Below are positions 42,017 to 50,755 of a stretch of DNA of 64,000 bases, one piece after another (the stretch's first letter is position 1; each line of letters begins with the position of its first letter). The position numbers were made by a program, and so were the translations under genes. The notes under the pieces were generated by a model, which saw only the letters and a list, made by a program, of their open reading frames with translations, was not told the origin of the DNA and did no database searches. The DNA lies in contig NZ_VFIL01000012.1 of NCBI RefSeq assembly GCF_007858285.1, positions 62,001-126,000 on the forward strand, given 5' to 3'. Source of the DNA: Pseudomonas brenneri (GTDB taxonomy: Bacteria; Pseudomonadota; Gammaproteobacteria; Pseudomonadales; Pseudomonadaceae).

Positions 42017-42918
42017 CAGCGCACCTCATAGCGCTGTACACCGTCGAACACCACTTTGCTGTTATCAATCAGGACCAGTCGCAAGCCATCCACTTCATCC
42101 CCGACAAACAGCCGGCTGCCTTCATCCAGGACGACATGGCCATTGGGCCCACCGACGATCTGCAGAATCTTGAAAGGGAACACAGCGCTACGTTCCTTGA
42201 CCCGGCTGATCACCGGCACGGGAGTATCGAACTGCTCGCCAAAACGACTGAGCATGCGCGACACCAGTCCCACCTCCTCTTGGGCAACATCCCCGTCGAG
42301 CGTCACCTGGCCATTGATCACCTGCAGGCGAATCCGATTCCCCAACTCACGCTCGTTGAGCATTTTCAGCAACTGTTGGCGGACTTCGTAGGGTGAGTCC
42401 AGCTCGTTTTTCTGACTTGGCACCGGCATCAACGACGCCTGGGCCTCGTGCTCTCCCGTCGTGGCCAGGCCCACCGCCATGATGATGACCGCGATGACCA
42501 CCACCAGGCTGATCAACCGTTTCTGTTGCGTCCCGGATATCGAGGACAACATCAGCGTCGGTACCGCTTCATTGACCGGCCTGACCGGTGGAGCAATGGG
42601 CGCGACAACCGGGGCTTGCGGCCAAGGCTGGTCGGCCAGGGTGACGCACAGTCGAATACTGCCAATCGAAAAAGGCACGTCCAGTGCCAGGTCGGCAATC
42701 TGTGCCAGGAGCTGACCGTCATTGGCCCGCACCAACCCCTCTTGAGCCTGCACCGACCAGCGCTGCTCGATACACCGCAACACCACGTGGCGCTCGGCAA
42801 TCCCCTCGTCATACAGCGAAAGGTCGGCATCCGGATGCGCACCAATACTCCATTGCCCGCCAAACAACGGCAACGCCGCCCCCTGGCGCGAACCATCCAG
42901 CACTCGTAGCTCAAACAT
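42013..42918 (-). CDS. hrpQ: HrpQ, type III inner-membrane ring protein (SctD)
   Basis: The 301-aa protein has an N-terminal forkhead-associated domain (residues 1 to about 95, GGQWSIGAHPDADLSLYDEGIAERHVVL), a transmembrane segment (residues about 133-153, RLISLVVVIAVIIMAVGLA) and periplasmic BON-like ring domains. This is the SctD pattern, and it makes the inner ring with HrcJ. Confidence 0.9.
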   Translation of the reverse strand: MFELRVLDGSRQGAALPLFGGQWSIGAHPDADLSLYDEGIAERHVVLRCIEQRWSVQAQEGLVRANDGQLLAQIADLALDVPFSIGSIRLCVTLADQPWPQAPVVAPIAPPVRPVNEAVPTLMLSSISGTQQKRLISLVVVIAVIIMAVGLATTGEHEAQASLMPVPSQKNELDSPYEVRQQLLKMLNERELGNRIRLQVINGQVTLDGDVAQEEVGLVSRMLSRFGEQFDTPVPVISRVKERSAVFPFKILQIVGGPNGHVVLDEGSRLFVGDEVDGLRLVLIDNSKVVFDGVQRYEVRW

Positions 42919-42987
42919 CGCCTGGCCTCATTACCGCTACAACGAAAACGCCCCGCTCAGGACTCTGTGCCAGCCCCCATAACCGCC

Positions 42988-45084
42988 TCATGCCACCTCC
43001 TCACGCAACAGATTGTCCTGGGCAAGATCAAAGCGCCCCATCACCTTGACCTTGGACGAAGCACTCAACTCGGCGAACGACAGGACCGGCACATGGTTGA
43101 ATTCCTCCAACAGCAAAGTGCGCAGGGGGCTACGCAAATCCTGCGCCACCAGCAACACGCTTTTGCTCTTGGGGCGCACGGCAAAGGCTTGCTTGAGCAG
43201 GCTGATCAGCGCTGCACTGCTTTCGTTATCCAGGGAAAAAAACACCCCCGTCTGGGTCTGGCGCAGGGCATCGCGCAACACGTTTTCGGTATGCGGAGAC
43301 AACAGCCAGGCATGCAGACCGTCGGCTTCGCTGTACTGGTAAAGGATCTGCGACTTGAGGGCAATGCGCGCATAGTCGGCCAGGGCATCCGGTTCACGCT
43401 CATGCTGGCCGTGCTCGATCAGTGCCTCGACAATCAGCCGCACGGCCCGTAGTGGTACGCCTTCACCAGCCAGGCGCTGCAACACCGACGAAAACCGCGA
43501 AAGCGGCATGATCCGTTGCAGTTCCTGCACCAACTCCGGCTGGTTGAATTCCAGCCAACTGAGAATCGCCTTGCTCTCCTGGATCCCGAGGAACTGCGGG
43601 CCGCTGAGCAACATCGCCCGCGTCATCCGCTCCAAAAGCAAGCTGTACGCCGTCGAGCGCGCCAGGTGTTCATCGGCAAGCACGGGGTCTTCGGGCATAA
43701 ACCACACCCAGTCCTGTTCGTCGCGCTCAGCCAGGCCCCTGCTCCCGCCTTCAGGCTCGTCCGGCAGTGCCGCAAGCTCCACGCCCACCCAATGGCCGAG
43801 CGTGGCCTTCAACATGGGTACTTCATGCACACAGAAGCGAAACTCATCGTCGGCCAACGCAGGCGCGAACTCGACTTCAAACGGCGGTAGCGTCAAGCCA
43901 ATCTGGGTGACCAGGCTATTGCGGCTCTGGCGTACCCCGTGGATGACTTCCGACACCAGCGGGCTATCCTGCAGGGCTACTGGGAACTGCATCAGGTACG
44001 GCCGCGACGGGTCAAAACCACGCAGGTCCTCCACCCCGTTCTGCTCTGGCGGGACGCTATCGGCGACAGGCTCCTGCGTTTTTTCCTCACGCTGACGCTG
44101 GCGCATCAGGTAGTAACCCAGGCTGCCGGTCATCAGCGAAATAAGGATAAACACCACCGTGGGCATCCCCGGCAGCGCCGCGAAAGCGAGCATGCCCACC
44201 GACGCAATCATCCAGCTCTTGGGTTCGCTGGTCATCTGCCGGGCAATCTCGGCGCCCATATTGTTGCTGCCTTTATTGCGGCCGGACGGGGCCACACGGG
44301 TGATGATCATGCCGGCCGTCAGCGAGATCAGCAGGGCCGGAATCTGCGCGATCAGGCCATCACCGATGGTCAGCACCGAGTACAACGCCATCGAGTCGCC
44401 TGCACTCATGCCATGCTGGAACATGCCGGTGGCAAAACCACCGAGCAAGTTGATCACCACAATGATCAGCCCTGCGATGGCGTCACCCTTGACGAACTTC
44501 ATCGCCCCGTCCATTGCCCCGAACAACTGGCTTTCGCGCGACAGTTGCTCACGCTTGTCCCGGGCCTGGTTACCATCGATCAGGCCGGCGCGCAGGTCGC
44601 TGTCGATGGACATTTGCTTGCCGGGCATCGCGTCCAGGCTAAAGCGCGCCGCCACTTCCGCGACCCGCTCCGAACCCTTGGTGATCACCAGGAAGTTGAC
44701 CAGGGTCAGGATCATGAAAATCACCAAACCCACTGCCAGATTGCCACCCACCACAAAGTTGCCGAACGCCTCGACTATGTCACCGGCGTCCTGCTCCAGC
44801 AGGATCAGGCGCGTTGTTGCAATCGACAACGCCAGGCGAAACATCGTGGTCAGCAGCAGAATCGACGGGAACGAGGAAAAAGCCAAAGGTCCCGGCAAGT
44901 ACAACGCCAGCACGATCAACAGGCACGAGATACAAATATTGAGAGCAATCAGGATATCCACCAGCCAGGTGGGCAACGGCACGATAAAGATAAACACAAT
45001 GGCCATGACCACCACCGCGCCCAGCACCTCGGCGCGTTGTGCAACTTTCAACAGCACCGCGTTGATTGCCCGCAAGGCACTCAT
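42988..45084 (-). CDS. hrcV: HrcV, type III major export-gate protein (SctV)
   Basis: The 698-aa FHIPEP-family protein has seven to eight N-terminal membrane segments (residues 1 to about 320, LVDILIALNICISCLLIVLA) and signatures SIDSDLRAGLID and FVKGDAIAGLIIVVINLLGG, and a cytoplasmic domain that forms a nonameric ring for chaperone docking. The ATG at 45084 overlaps the hrpJ stop and is preferred over one six codons upstream. Confidence 0.96.
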   Translation of the reverse strand: MSALRAINAVLLKVAQRAEVLGAVVVMAIVFIFIVPLPTWLVDILIALNICISCLLIVLALYLPGPLAFSSFPSILLLTTMFRLALSIATTRLILLEQDAGDIVEAFGNFVVGGNLAVGLVIFMILTLVNFLVITKGSERVAEVAARFSLDAMPGKQMSIDSDLRAGLIDGNQARDKREQLSRESQLFGAMDGAMKFVKGDAIAGLIIVVINLLGGFATGMFQHGMSAGDSMALYSVLTIGDGLIAQIPALLISLTAGMIITRVAPSGRNKGSNNMGAEIARQMTSEPKSWMIASVGMLAFAALPGMPTVVFILISLMTGSLGYYLMRQRQREEKTQEPVADSVPPEQNGVEDLRGFDPSRPYLMQFPVALQDSPLVSEVIHGVRQSRNSLVTQIGLTLPPFEVEFAPALADDEFRFCVHEVPMLKATLGHWVGVELAALPDEPEGGSRGLAERDEQDWVWFMPEDPVLADEHLARSTAYSLLLERMTRAMLLSGPQFLGIQESKAILSWLEFNQPELVQELQRIMPLSRFSSVLQRLAGEGVPLRAVRLIVEALIEHGQHEREPDALADYARIALKSQILYQYSEADGLHAWLLSPHTENVLRDALRQTQTGVFFSLDNESSAALISLLKQAFAVRPKSKSVLLVAQDLRSPLRTLLLEEFNHVPVLSFAELSASSKVKVMGRFDLAQDNLLREEVA

Positions 45085-46172
45085 GCCTTGATTCCCGGCC
45101 AAGTGTGGGTGTGCCGCGAGCCTCGCTCCTGCGTAGCGTATTCAAACAACACCTGCTTGTAGCTGTTCAGCGCCTCTTCGCGCCGTCTTGCATCACTCCA
45201 CCAGGCCAGGGGCAGGGCCTTGAGCTCCGGGAAAAAAGCGCTGAGGGAGCTCAACTGGTGAGCCTGCTCATCTCCCCCCAAGTCCCTGGCCAGGTGCTTG
45301 ACTTCATGGGGCGTAAGACCGCTGGCCGCATACCCCAGCAAGCGCTGCAACAAGCCCACCGGATCCAGGTGCAGTTCGGGGTACAAAAGAAGGGACTGCC
45401 CGATCAGTTCCTTACAACGCGAGAGCACGCCACTCAATCGACTGCAGTCGTTGAGGCCCAACAGCAAGGTACGCAACTGGCCCCGGTCGACTGACGAGGT
45501 CTGCGCGGCAATATCATCGGCCAGGGCCCGGCGGATCAACTTCAACCCGGACGCGAAGTCTCCTTCACCGAACAGCCCCAGCAATGACTGCATCAGGGTC
45601 GCCAGCGATTGGGTCGTGACCACGCTGGTGTAATACATGCTGCGCACAGCCTGGCGCAGATGCGGATCATCACTGCCCGCCTGCAGCGCCAACGCGGTGT
45701 TCAGGCCTGCCTGGATCTGCGGCTTGTAATGGGCCTCCAGGTCAGCCAGGGAACTGCGTGCCAGGGTCGCCTCTGCGGTACGCCCCTCAGCATCCGACTG
45801 AAGCGCCACGTGCTTGAGCACCACATAAGCCCGTGCAGGGTCATTGCCGGTGATATCCATCATCTTGCCGACGCCGGCGCCGAGCAGCAGTTGCACCCTG
45901 ACATTACGGGCGATGGTCGCCATTTTCGCCTGGGCTGGATGCCCCAACTGCTCATAGAGTTGAGTCAACTGCTCGGCCGGTGGTGTGCGCAAACCCAGTT
46001 GCCGCTGACCCAGCGCCCTGGTGTTGAGTTCGACTTCTTGGGTGAACAGCGCACTGAGGTCATCAGCTACGGGGGGGCTTATCTGAGTTGCCGGCCCACT
46101 TTCAATCCGGGCAGGTGCCGGTTGATTCAGCGGCGCGGGGGTTTGCACATCAAGGTTGGGATCGACTTTCAT
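45081..46172 (-). CDS. hrpJ: HrpJ, type III gatekeeper protein (SctW)
   Basis: The 363-aa protein has a disordered proline-rich start (TPAPLNQPAPARIES), then helical YopN/TyeA-type domains (residues about 60-350, with QPGNDPARAYVVLKHVALQ-like repeats). SctW proteins control the order of secretion and are themselves exported. It is the first gene of the eleven-gene minus-strand unit and lies just after an hrp box. Confidence 0.9.
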   Translation of the reverse strand: MKVDPNLDVQTPAPLNQPAPARIESGPATQISPPVADDLSALFTQEVELNTRALGQRQLGLRTPPAEQLTQLYEQLGHPAQAKMATIARNVRVQLLLGAGVGKMMDITGNDPARAYVVLKHVALQSDAEGRTAEATLARSSLADLEAHYKPQIQAGLNTALALQAGSDDPHLRQAVRSMYYTSVVTTQSLATLMQSLLGLFGEGDFASGLKLIRRALADDIAAQTSSVDRGQLRTLLLGLNDCSRLSGVLSRCKELIGQSLLLYPELHLDPVGLLQRLLGYAASGLTPHEVKHLARDLGGDEQAHQLSSLSAFFPELKALPLAWWSDARRREEALNSYKQVLFEYATQERGSRHTHTWPGIKA

Positions 46173-46202
46173 GGGAATGCCATAACAAGAGATTCGTATC
46201 CT

Positions 46203-46231
46203 TGTGTGGCTGGAACGCTCGATACGGTTCC
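46203..46231 (-). promoter_or_regulatory. hrp box before hrpJ
   Basis: On the minus strand GGAACC-N16-CCACACA is a perfect consensus match, ending 30 bp before the hrpJ start. It drives the eleven-gene export-apparatus unit and faces away from hrpL. Confidence 0.93.
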
Positions 46232-46365
46232 ATCTTCATCCTCTTCGTATGAATGATGAAAATAACGGCACAAACCCATGGTGCTTTGTGCAAGTCATTG
46301 CAAAAAAAACACCTAAAACAAGATATTTCCTTATATTTTTCAAATAGATATCGATAATTTCCGTT

Positions 46366-46380
46366 TGGCACAAGCGGTGC
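46366..46380 (+). promoter_or_regulatory. Sigma-54 promoter of hrpL
   Basis: TGGCAC and TGC place GG (46367-46368) and GC (46379-46380) exactly 10 bp apart, the -24/-12 spacing of sigma-54 promoters, 53 bp before the hrpL start. The HrpS-like protein encoded at 28773 is the expected activator. Confidence 0.85.
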
Positions 46381-46433
46381 TAACAGGGTTCTCGTCGAAA
46401 CCATTTCGACTGCTTATACCCTGAGGAAAAATC

Positions 46434-46985
46434 ATGGATATCCCTATCAGTGTTTTAGTTAACCTTCCACGTGACCCTAGCCAATCCATCCAAGATCTGT
46501 CCGACGACCACCACAAACGCCTGCGCAGGTTCATTCATAAACGCGTACTGAACCCAGAGGATGCGGACGATATCCTGCAACTGACGTACCTGGAGGCGTG
46601 GCGCAACCGGCATCACTTCAGCGCACAAGCGTCACTGAGCACCTGGATGTGCGGGATCGCACTAAATCTGATCCGCAATCACTTTCGCCGTCTCTATGCC
46701 AAGCCGGTGCATTGCGAATTCGACGAATCACTGTCCCATGGACAGAACGAAGAGCAGGACCTGGCGCGCCAATTCGAGATCAGCCGCCGACTGGAAAACA
46801 CCCTCAATGCGATCCAGCACCTGCCGCTGGAAATGCGCAACACCTTGTATGCCTCACTGGAAACCGACGGCAGCTACCAGGACACCGCCGATGCCCTGGC
46901 AATCCCGATTGGCACCGTCCGCTCCCGCCTGTCACGGGCACGGGAGCAGTTGAAACGCGCGACAAAATCTCACCCGTTCCAGTAG
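46434..46985 (+). CDS. hrpL: HrpL, ECF sigma factor of the type III genes
   Basis: This 183-aa ECF sigma factor has region 2 (residues about 20-85, LRRFIHKRVLNPEDADDILQ and TYLEAWRNRHHF) and region 4 (residues about 125-178, LPLEMRNTLYASL and PIGTVRSRLSRAREQL). HrpL directs RNA polymerase to hrp boxes. Three are visible in the cluster. CTGAGGAAAA precedes the ATG. The gene converges on the MFS pump gene 37 bp away. Confidence 0.94.
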   Translation: MDIPISVLVNLPRDPSQSIQDLSDDHHKRLRRFIHKRVLNPEDADDILQLTYLEAWRNRHHFSAQASLSTWMCGIALNLIRNHFRRLYAKPVHCEFDESLSHGQNEEQDLARQFEISRRLENTLNAIQHLPLEMRNTLYASLETDGSYQDTADALAIPIGTVRSRLSRAREQLKRATKSHPFQ

Positions 46986-47022
46986 GAGAGGATCGCCCAG
47001 GGATAGGGCTACCCTCCCGGCT

Positions 47023-48240
47023 TCAGGCTTTTTTCGAACGTGGCAACAGAATCGCCAGCACCCCGAGCAGCGGCAGGAACGAGCACAGCGTATACACGTA
47101 CTCAATGCCGTGGATATCTGCCAGATAGCCCAGCAACGCCGCGCCAATACCGCCAAAACCGAACATCAGGCCGAAGAACACCCCGGCGATCATCCCTACG
47201 TTGCCTGGCACCAATTCCTGCGCGTACACCACAATCGCCGAGAACGCCGAGGCCAGGATAAAACCGATCACCACACTGAGCACACTGGTCCAGAACAGAT
47301 CGACATGGGGCAGCAGCAGAGTGAACGGCGCAACGCCGAGGATCGAGAACCAGATCACCGCCTTACGGCCGATTTTGTCGCCAATCGGCCCACCAAAGAA
47401 CGTCCCCGCCGCCACCGCCCCAAGGAACAGGAACAGATGCAACTGGGAACTGGCCACCGACAGGTCGAACTTCTCGATCAGGTAAAAGGTGAAGTAACTG
47501 GTGAAGCTGGCCATGTAGAAATATTTGGAAAACACCAACAGCCCCAGCACCACCAGCGCCCCCAGTACGCGGTTTTTCGACAGGCCATGGGTGGCGGCCT
47601 GGCCCTGCTTGAGCTTGAACAGGTTCAAATGGTTGCGGTACCAGCGGCTGATTGCATACAGCACCCCCAAGGCAAACACCGCGAACAAACCGAACCAGGC
47701 GACATTGCCCTGGCCAAACGGAATGATGATCGCCGCCGCCAGCAACGGGCCAAATGCCGAACCTGCGTTGCCGCCCACCTGGAAGGTCGACTGCGCCAGG
47801 CCATAGCGCCCACCAGACGCCAGGCGCGCCACGCGGGACGCCTCCGGGTGGAAGGTCGAGGAGCCAATGCCGATCAGCGCCGCCGCCAGCAGAATCAGCG
47901 GGAAACTGCCGACCTGGGACATCATCAGAATGCCGATCAGCGTACAGATCATCCCGCAGGGCAGCAGGAATGGCTTGGGATGGCGATCGGTGTAATACCC
48001 CACCCACGGCTGGAGCAACGAGGCCGTGAGCTGGAACGTCAGGGTAATCAGGCCGACCTGGGTAAAGGTCAGGCCATAACTTTCCTTGAGCATCGGATAG
48101 ATCGAGGGCAACACCGCCTGGATCAGGTCATTGATCAAGTGCGCCAGCGCCACGGCGCCGATGATCGACATGACCAAGGGGCTCGATTGCCCGGCGGCCG
48201 GTGTCGTAGCCACTGAAGGCTGGGAATTGGTAAGAGCCAT
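47023..48240 (-). CDS. MFS transporter, fosmidomycin resistance (Fsr) family
   Basis: The 405-aa, twelve-helix major facilitator has the motif HLINDLIQAVLPSIYPMLKESYGL near the start, GYYTDRHPKPFLLP between helices 2 and 3, and GIGSSTFHPEASRVARLASGGRYG. This closely matches Fsr-type drug efflux pumps. The substrate in this organism is unknown. The ATG at 48240 was chosen over an upstream start that would add a cysteine-rich, non-family extension. It is outside the type III unit. Confidence 0.9.
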   Translation of the reverse strand: MALTNSQPSVATTPAAGQSSPLVMSIIGAVALAHLINDLIQAVLPSIYPMLKESYGLTFTQVGLITLTFQLTASLLQPWVGYYTDRHPKPFLLPCGMICTLIGILMMSQVGSFPLILLAAALIGIGSSTFHPEASRVARLASGGRYGLAQSTFQVGGNAGSAFGPLLAAAIIIPFGQGNVAWFGLFAVFALGVLYAISRWYRNHLNLFKLKQGQAATHGLSKNRVLGALVVLGLLVFSKYFYMASFTSYFTFYLIEKFDLSVASSQLHLFLFLGAVAAGTFFGGPIGDKIGRKAVIWFSILGVAPFTLLLPHVDLFWTSVLSVVIGFILASAFSAIVVYAQELVPGNVGMIAGVFFGLMFGFGGIGAALLGYLADIHGIEYVYTLCSFLPLLGVLAILLPRSKKA

Positions 48241-48667
48241 GAGGAACGTTTCCGTACAGCAGATGGATGCACAGGTGCAGGTGTGACAATGTGCCACTTA
48301 ATGGGGCAGGAAGGCTATCCCGTTAGGAGGCTAACGAGTAGATGAATCGATGCAGCGGTCATGCCTTGTAAAGGGCCAGCAAGATGAATCCCTTTAATTT
48401 GAGGGACGTTTCCTAGAGAATCTTTCGGCCTTGTGCCTGGTGGGGTCGGTGGCTAGTCTTCGGTCCGTCACTGGTTTTCAGTGATCGGGTTTAGTCGCCC
48501 GGACTTATATCAGGCGCATGGTCTCATGAGGTTTCATGGTGGCTGTGCGCAGGGCACCTCCGGGTGCGCCGGGTTCCTGATTAACCGGTCGACTAACCTG
48601 CGTACAGCCGCCACCCATTCGTTTAGTCGCGAAGGGCGTCGGCTCCAAATTAATCAGGAGCCATGCC
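48241..48667. other. Intergenic region with a conserved-looking structured element
   Basis: About 425 bp lies between the MFS pump and the DUF6124 gene. The left 210 bp must contain the pump promoter, which I could not place. The right part is the structured element listed separately. No convincing gene is present, and short frames across the element have no protein-like character. Confidence 0.6.
48467..48615 (+). promoter_or_regulatory. Structured leader element upstream of the DUF6124 gene
   Basis: A hairpin (TCACTG/CAGTGA, about 48468-48484) is followed by a three-way junction. The outer stem pairs 48538-48553 with 48597-48615 (16 bp, one 3-nt bulge), and the inner hairpins are GCACC/GGTGC at 48554-48567 and CCGG-TT/AA-CCGG at 48569-48588. 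The element ends about 50 bp before the start codon and is framed by two TTTAGTCGC repeats. It may be a cis-regulatory RNA, but a mobile DNA hairpin is also possible. Confidence 0.5.
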
Positions 48668-48988
48668 ATGTTCAAGATTGTCCCCGACCCACCCCGTGAC
48701 CAAGCCAAAGACCGCGCCGCCTTCAACCGCGCGCTCGACCACTACTTACCCACCGACCCACCGCAACCGTCACCTCACGTCTACACCGTCAGCGACGACA
48801 TCAGCTTCGAAGACGCCTTGCTCTACACCGCCGACCTGCTGCACAGCGCCTCGGCCACCGCCATGGACTGTGGCGAGCACCTGCAAAGCACCGAACGCGC
48901 CAAAGTCCTCGTCGTGTGGCACCTGCTGGAAATCGCCAAGGCCATGGTCGACCGCTCGATCACCTGCCTGCACCCGCGCGCAACCTAG
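48668..48988 (+). CDS. DUF6124 (DUF3077-like) family protein
   Basis: The 106-aa product contains DISFEDALLYTADLLHSASATAMDCGEHL and a helical end (ERAKVLVVWHLLEIAKAMVDRSI), typical of a small Pseudomonas family that occurs in several copies per genome. The function is unknown. AGGAG lies 7 bp before the ATG. The upstream structured element suggests special control. Confidence 0.82.
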   Translation: MFKIVPDPPRDQAKDRAAFNRALDHYLPTDPPQPSPHVYTVSDDISFEDALLYTADLLHSASATAMDCGEHLQSTERAKVLVVWHLLEIAKAMVDRSITCLHPRAT

Positions 48989-49019
48989 TACGCCGACGGT
49001 AGAACACCACAGATCAAAT

Positions 49020-49107
49020 GTGGGAGCGGGCTTGCTCGCGAAGGCGGTGGATCAGCCAATACATGAGTTGACTGACCCACCGCCTTCGCGAGCAAGCCCG
49101 CTCCCAC
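49020..49107. repeat. REPIN (GTGGGAGCGGGCTTG type) with long arms
   Basis: The 31-bp arms at 49020-49050 and 49077-49107 are perfect reverse complements. The core is GTGGGAGCGGGCTTGCTCGC and the pairing extends inward through GGCGGTGG. It lies between the DUF6124 gene and tRNA-Met. Confidence 0.9.
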
Positions 49108-49258
49108 ACTCAGATCTTCGCGGCCCGGGGAACTGGGCAAACCCCCAGCCACTGGTCGCCTCACCCGGTATTTTTGCTTAAACAGTTGATAGCGTAGATA
49201 AATTTTCAAAAAAAGCGCTTGACGCTTCTTCGTTCTGAGCGAATAATGCGCGCCACTT

Positions 49259-49335
49259 GGCTACATAGCTCAGTTGGTTAGAGCATAGCATTCATAATGC
49301 TGGGGTCCGGGGTTCAAGTCCCTGTGTAGCCACCA
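49259..49335 (+). tRNA. tRNA-Met (anticodon CAT)
   Basis: This 77-nt cloverleaf has acceptor stem GGCTACA/TGTAGCC, discriminator A and encoded CCA at 49333-49335. The anticodon loop is TTCATAA, and the T arm contains GGTTCAAGTCC. The body resembles elongator tRNA-Met (GGCTAC start). A CAT anticodon could also belong to lysidine-modified tRNA-Ile2, but the acceptor and D arm favour Met. Confidence 0.92.
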
Positions 49336-49379
49336 AGTACCGATCCATAGATGTCTACAGCAGTCTATGAATCACCTCA

Positions 49380-49410
49380 AGAAGCCCGCCTCGTGCGGGC
49401 TTTCTTGTTT
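49380..49410 (+). terminator. Intrinsic terminator after tRNA-Met
   Basis: The 8-bp stem AAGCCCGC/GCGGGCTT with a 5-base loop is followed by a T-rich run (TCTTGTTT), 45 bp after the tRNA. Confidence 0.8.
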
Positions 49411-49537
49411 CTGGCTATCTCTCCTTGCATCCCCCTAAGCCCAAATGAAGCGATCCGAGATAAAACGCCGCCCCCTTTCCGATACTGAACTGACCGTCGC
49501 CTGCAGTCTGCGGGATCAGTGACCCACTAAAGCCAGA

Positions 49538-50578
49538 TCAGTGTTTGTGCCGGTGATGTATATCGGGGAAATGAGCATGGCTATGCTGGATCGGTGCGTG
49601 CTCATGCGGATGACTATGCGGTTCAGTACCGTCCCACTCAAAGCTGTGCTCATGTTGGTGGTGCTCGTCGTGTGTATGGCGATGGCCGTGTTTGAGGGGA
49701 TCATGCTGATGCTCGTGAGCATGATTTTCCATCAAGTGAATCCAGACACCGATGGCCATCAATGCAGCAGCAAGCAAGAACATCAGCGATACCGACTCGC
49801 CCAAGATTAGGATCGAGATGACCGCGCCGAGGAAGGGAGCAGTGGAAAAATATGCGCCGGTGCGCGCGCTTCCAAGCCCCCGGAGGGCAAGAACGAACAA
49901 CACCAAACTCACGCCATATCCAAGAAACCCAAGCATCATGATTGGCCCTAACGTCGCCAAGGCTGGCAGTTGTGACCCAATGGCAAACGCCAAACAGCAA
50001 TTGGCCACGCCCGCGACCAAGCCTTTGCTCCCCGCTATAAAAAGCGCATCGGAGGCAGAGACCTTGCGGGTCAGGTTATTGTCGATGGCCCAACAGAGGC
50101 AGGCGAAAGCCACGGCCAGCGGCCCAGTCCAATCGTGAGTCGTCACCCGCCCTTGCGGCCACGACAGAACAATCCCACCCAAAACAATAGCGATCATGCC
50201 GATAACGATACGGCGATCTGCGTTCTCTTTGAACACGACCCACGCCAGCACTGCTGTGAGGACCGACTCAAGATTGAGCATCAGCGACGCCGTGGCTCCC
50301 GCCGTCCGAGTGAGACCGTACATGAGAGCCACGGGAGCAAGTACACCCCCAAAGACAATGGCGCCAATCAACCAGGGCCACTCTCCAGCAGGAATCCCGG
50401 GCCGTTGCCAGCGTTGATCGCGAGCAAAACGAACAATGGCCAGGCCGAGTCCGCTACCCAGGTAGAGCAGTCCTGCCAACAGAATGGGCGGAGTATCCAC
50501 ACCCAATAGCTTGGCGAGCGGAGTACTGGCGCCAAACAACGCCGCAGCAGCTAATGCATAGAGGACACTCACATTCAT
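49538..50578 (-). CDS. DMT/EamA transporter with histidine-rich C terminus
   Basis: The 346-aa protein has ten predicted membrane helices in two EamA repeats (residues 1 to about 290). It then has a hydrophilic tail of about 60 residues containing roughly 22 histidines (for example HAHEHQHDPLKHGHRHTHDE and PHSHPHEHAPIQHSHAH). Such tails bind nickel, zinc or cobalt in metal carriers, so metal export or metal-sensed transport is plausible, though the EamA core more often moves amino acids or metabolites. The ATG at 50578 gives a normal first helix. Confidence 0.85.
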   Translation of the reverse strand: MNVSVLYALAAAALFGASTPLAKLLGVDTPPILLAGLLYLGSGLGLAIVRFARDQRWQRPGIPAGEWPWLIGAIVFGGVLAPVALMYGLTRTAGATASLMLNLESVLTAVLAWVVFKENADRRIVIGMIAIVLGGIVLSWPQGRVTTHDWTGPLAVAFACLCWAIDNNLTRKVSASDALFIAGSKGLVAGVANCCLAFAIGSQLPALATLGPIMMLGFLGYGVSLVLFVLALRGLGSARTGAYFSTAPFLGAVISILILGESVSLMFLLAAALMAIGVWIHLMENHAHEHQHDPLKHGHRHTHDEHHQHEHSFEWDGTEPHSHPHEHAPIQHSHAHFPDIHHRHKH

Positions 50579-50755
50579 AATCGATCGTCCTATCAGGCTC
50601 ACTGCATACGGGAGAGCATCATAGCGTTGCTCTAGTAAGAAATATGTGAGCGCCAGCCCCTTAACTGTCTGGGTTCTGGACGGGCTCTGTAGCTAGCGGG
50701 CGAGAAATATTCAGCAACGGATCATCCCGCACCTGAGAGCCAATGTTAGTCGACG

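Noticed and set aside
43939..45162. Plus-strand frame of 407 codons opposite hrcV
   Set aside because: Its His/Arg/Gln-rich composition is typical of the antisense of membrane protein genes. hrcV is certain.
48481..48699. A 72-codon frame across the structured element
   Set aside because: It runs through the hairpins and into the DUF6124 gene in another phase. The base-pairing explains the conservation better than coding.
49259..49335. tRNA-Ile2 (CAT, lysidine) in place of tRNA-Met
   Set aside because: The acceptor stem GGCTACA and the D arm match elongator tRNA-Met rather than the Ile2 pattern. Some doubt remains without comparison.
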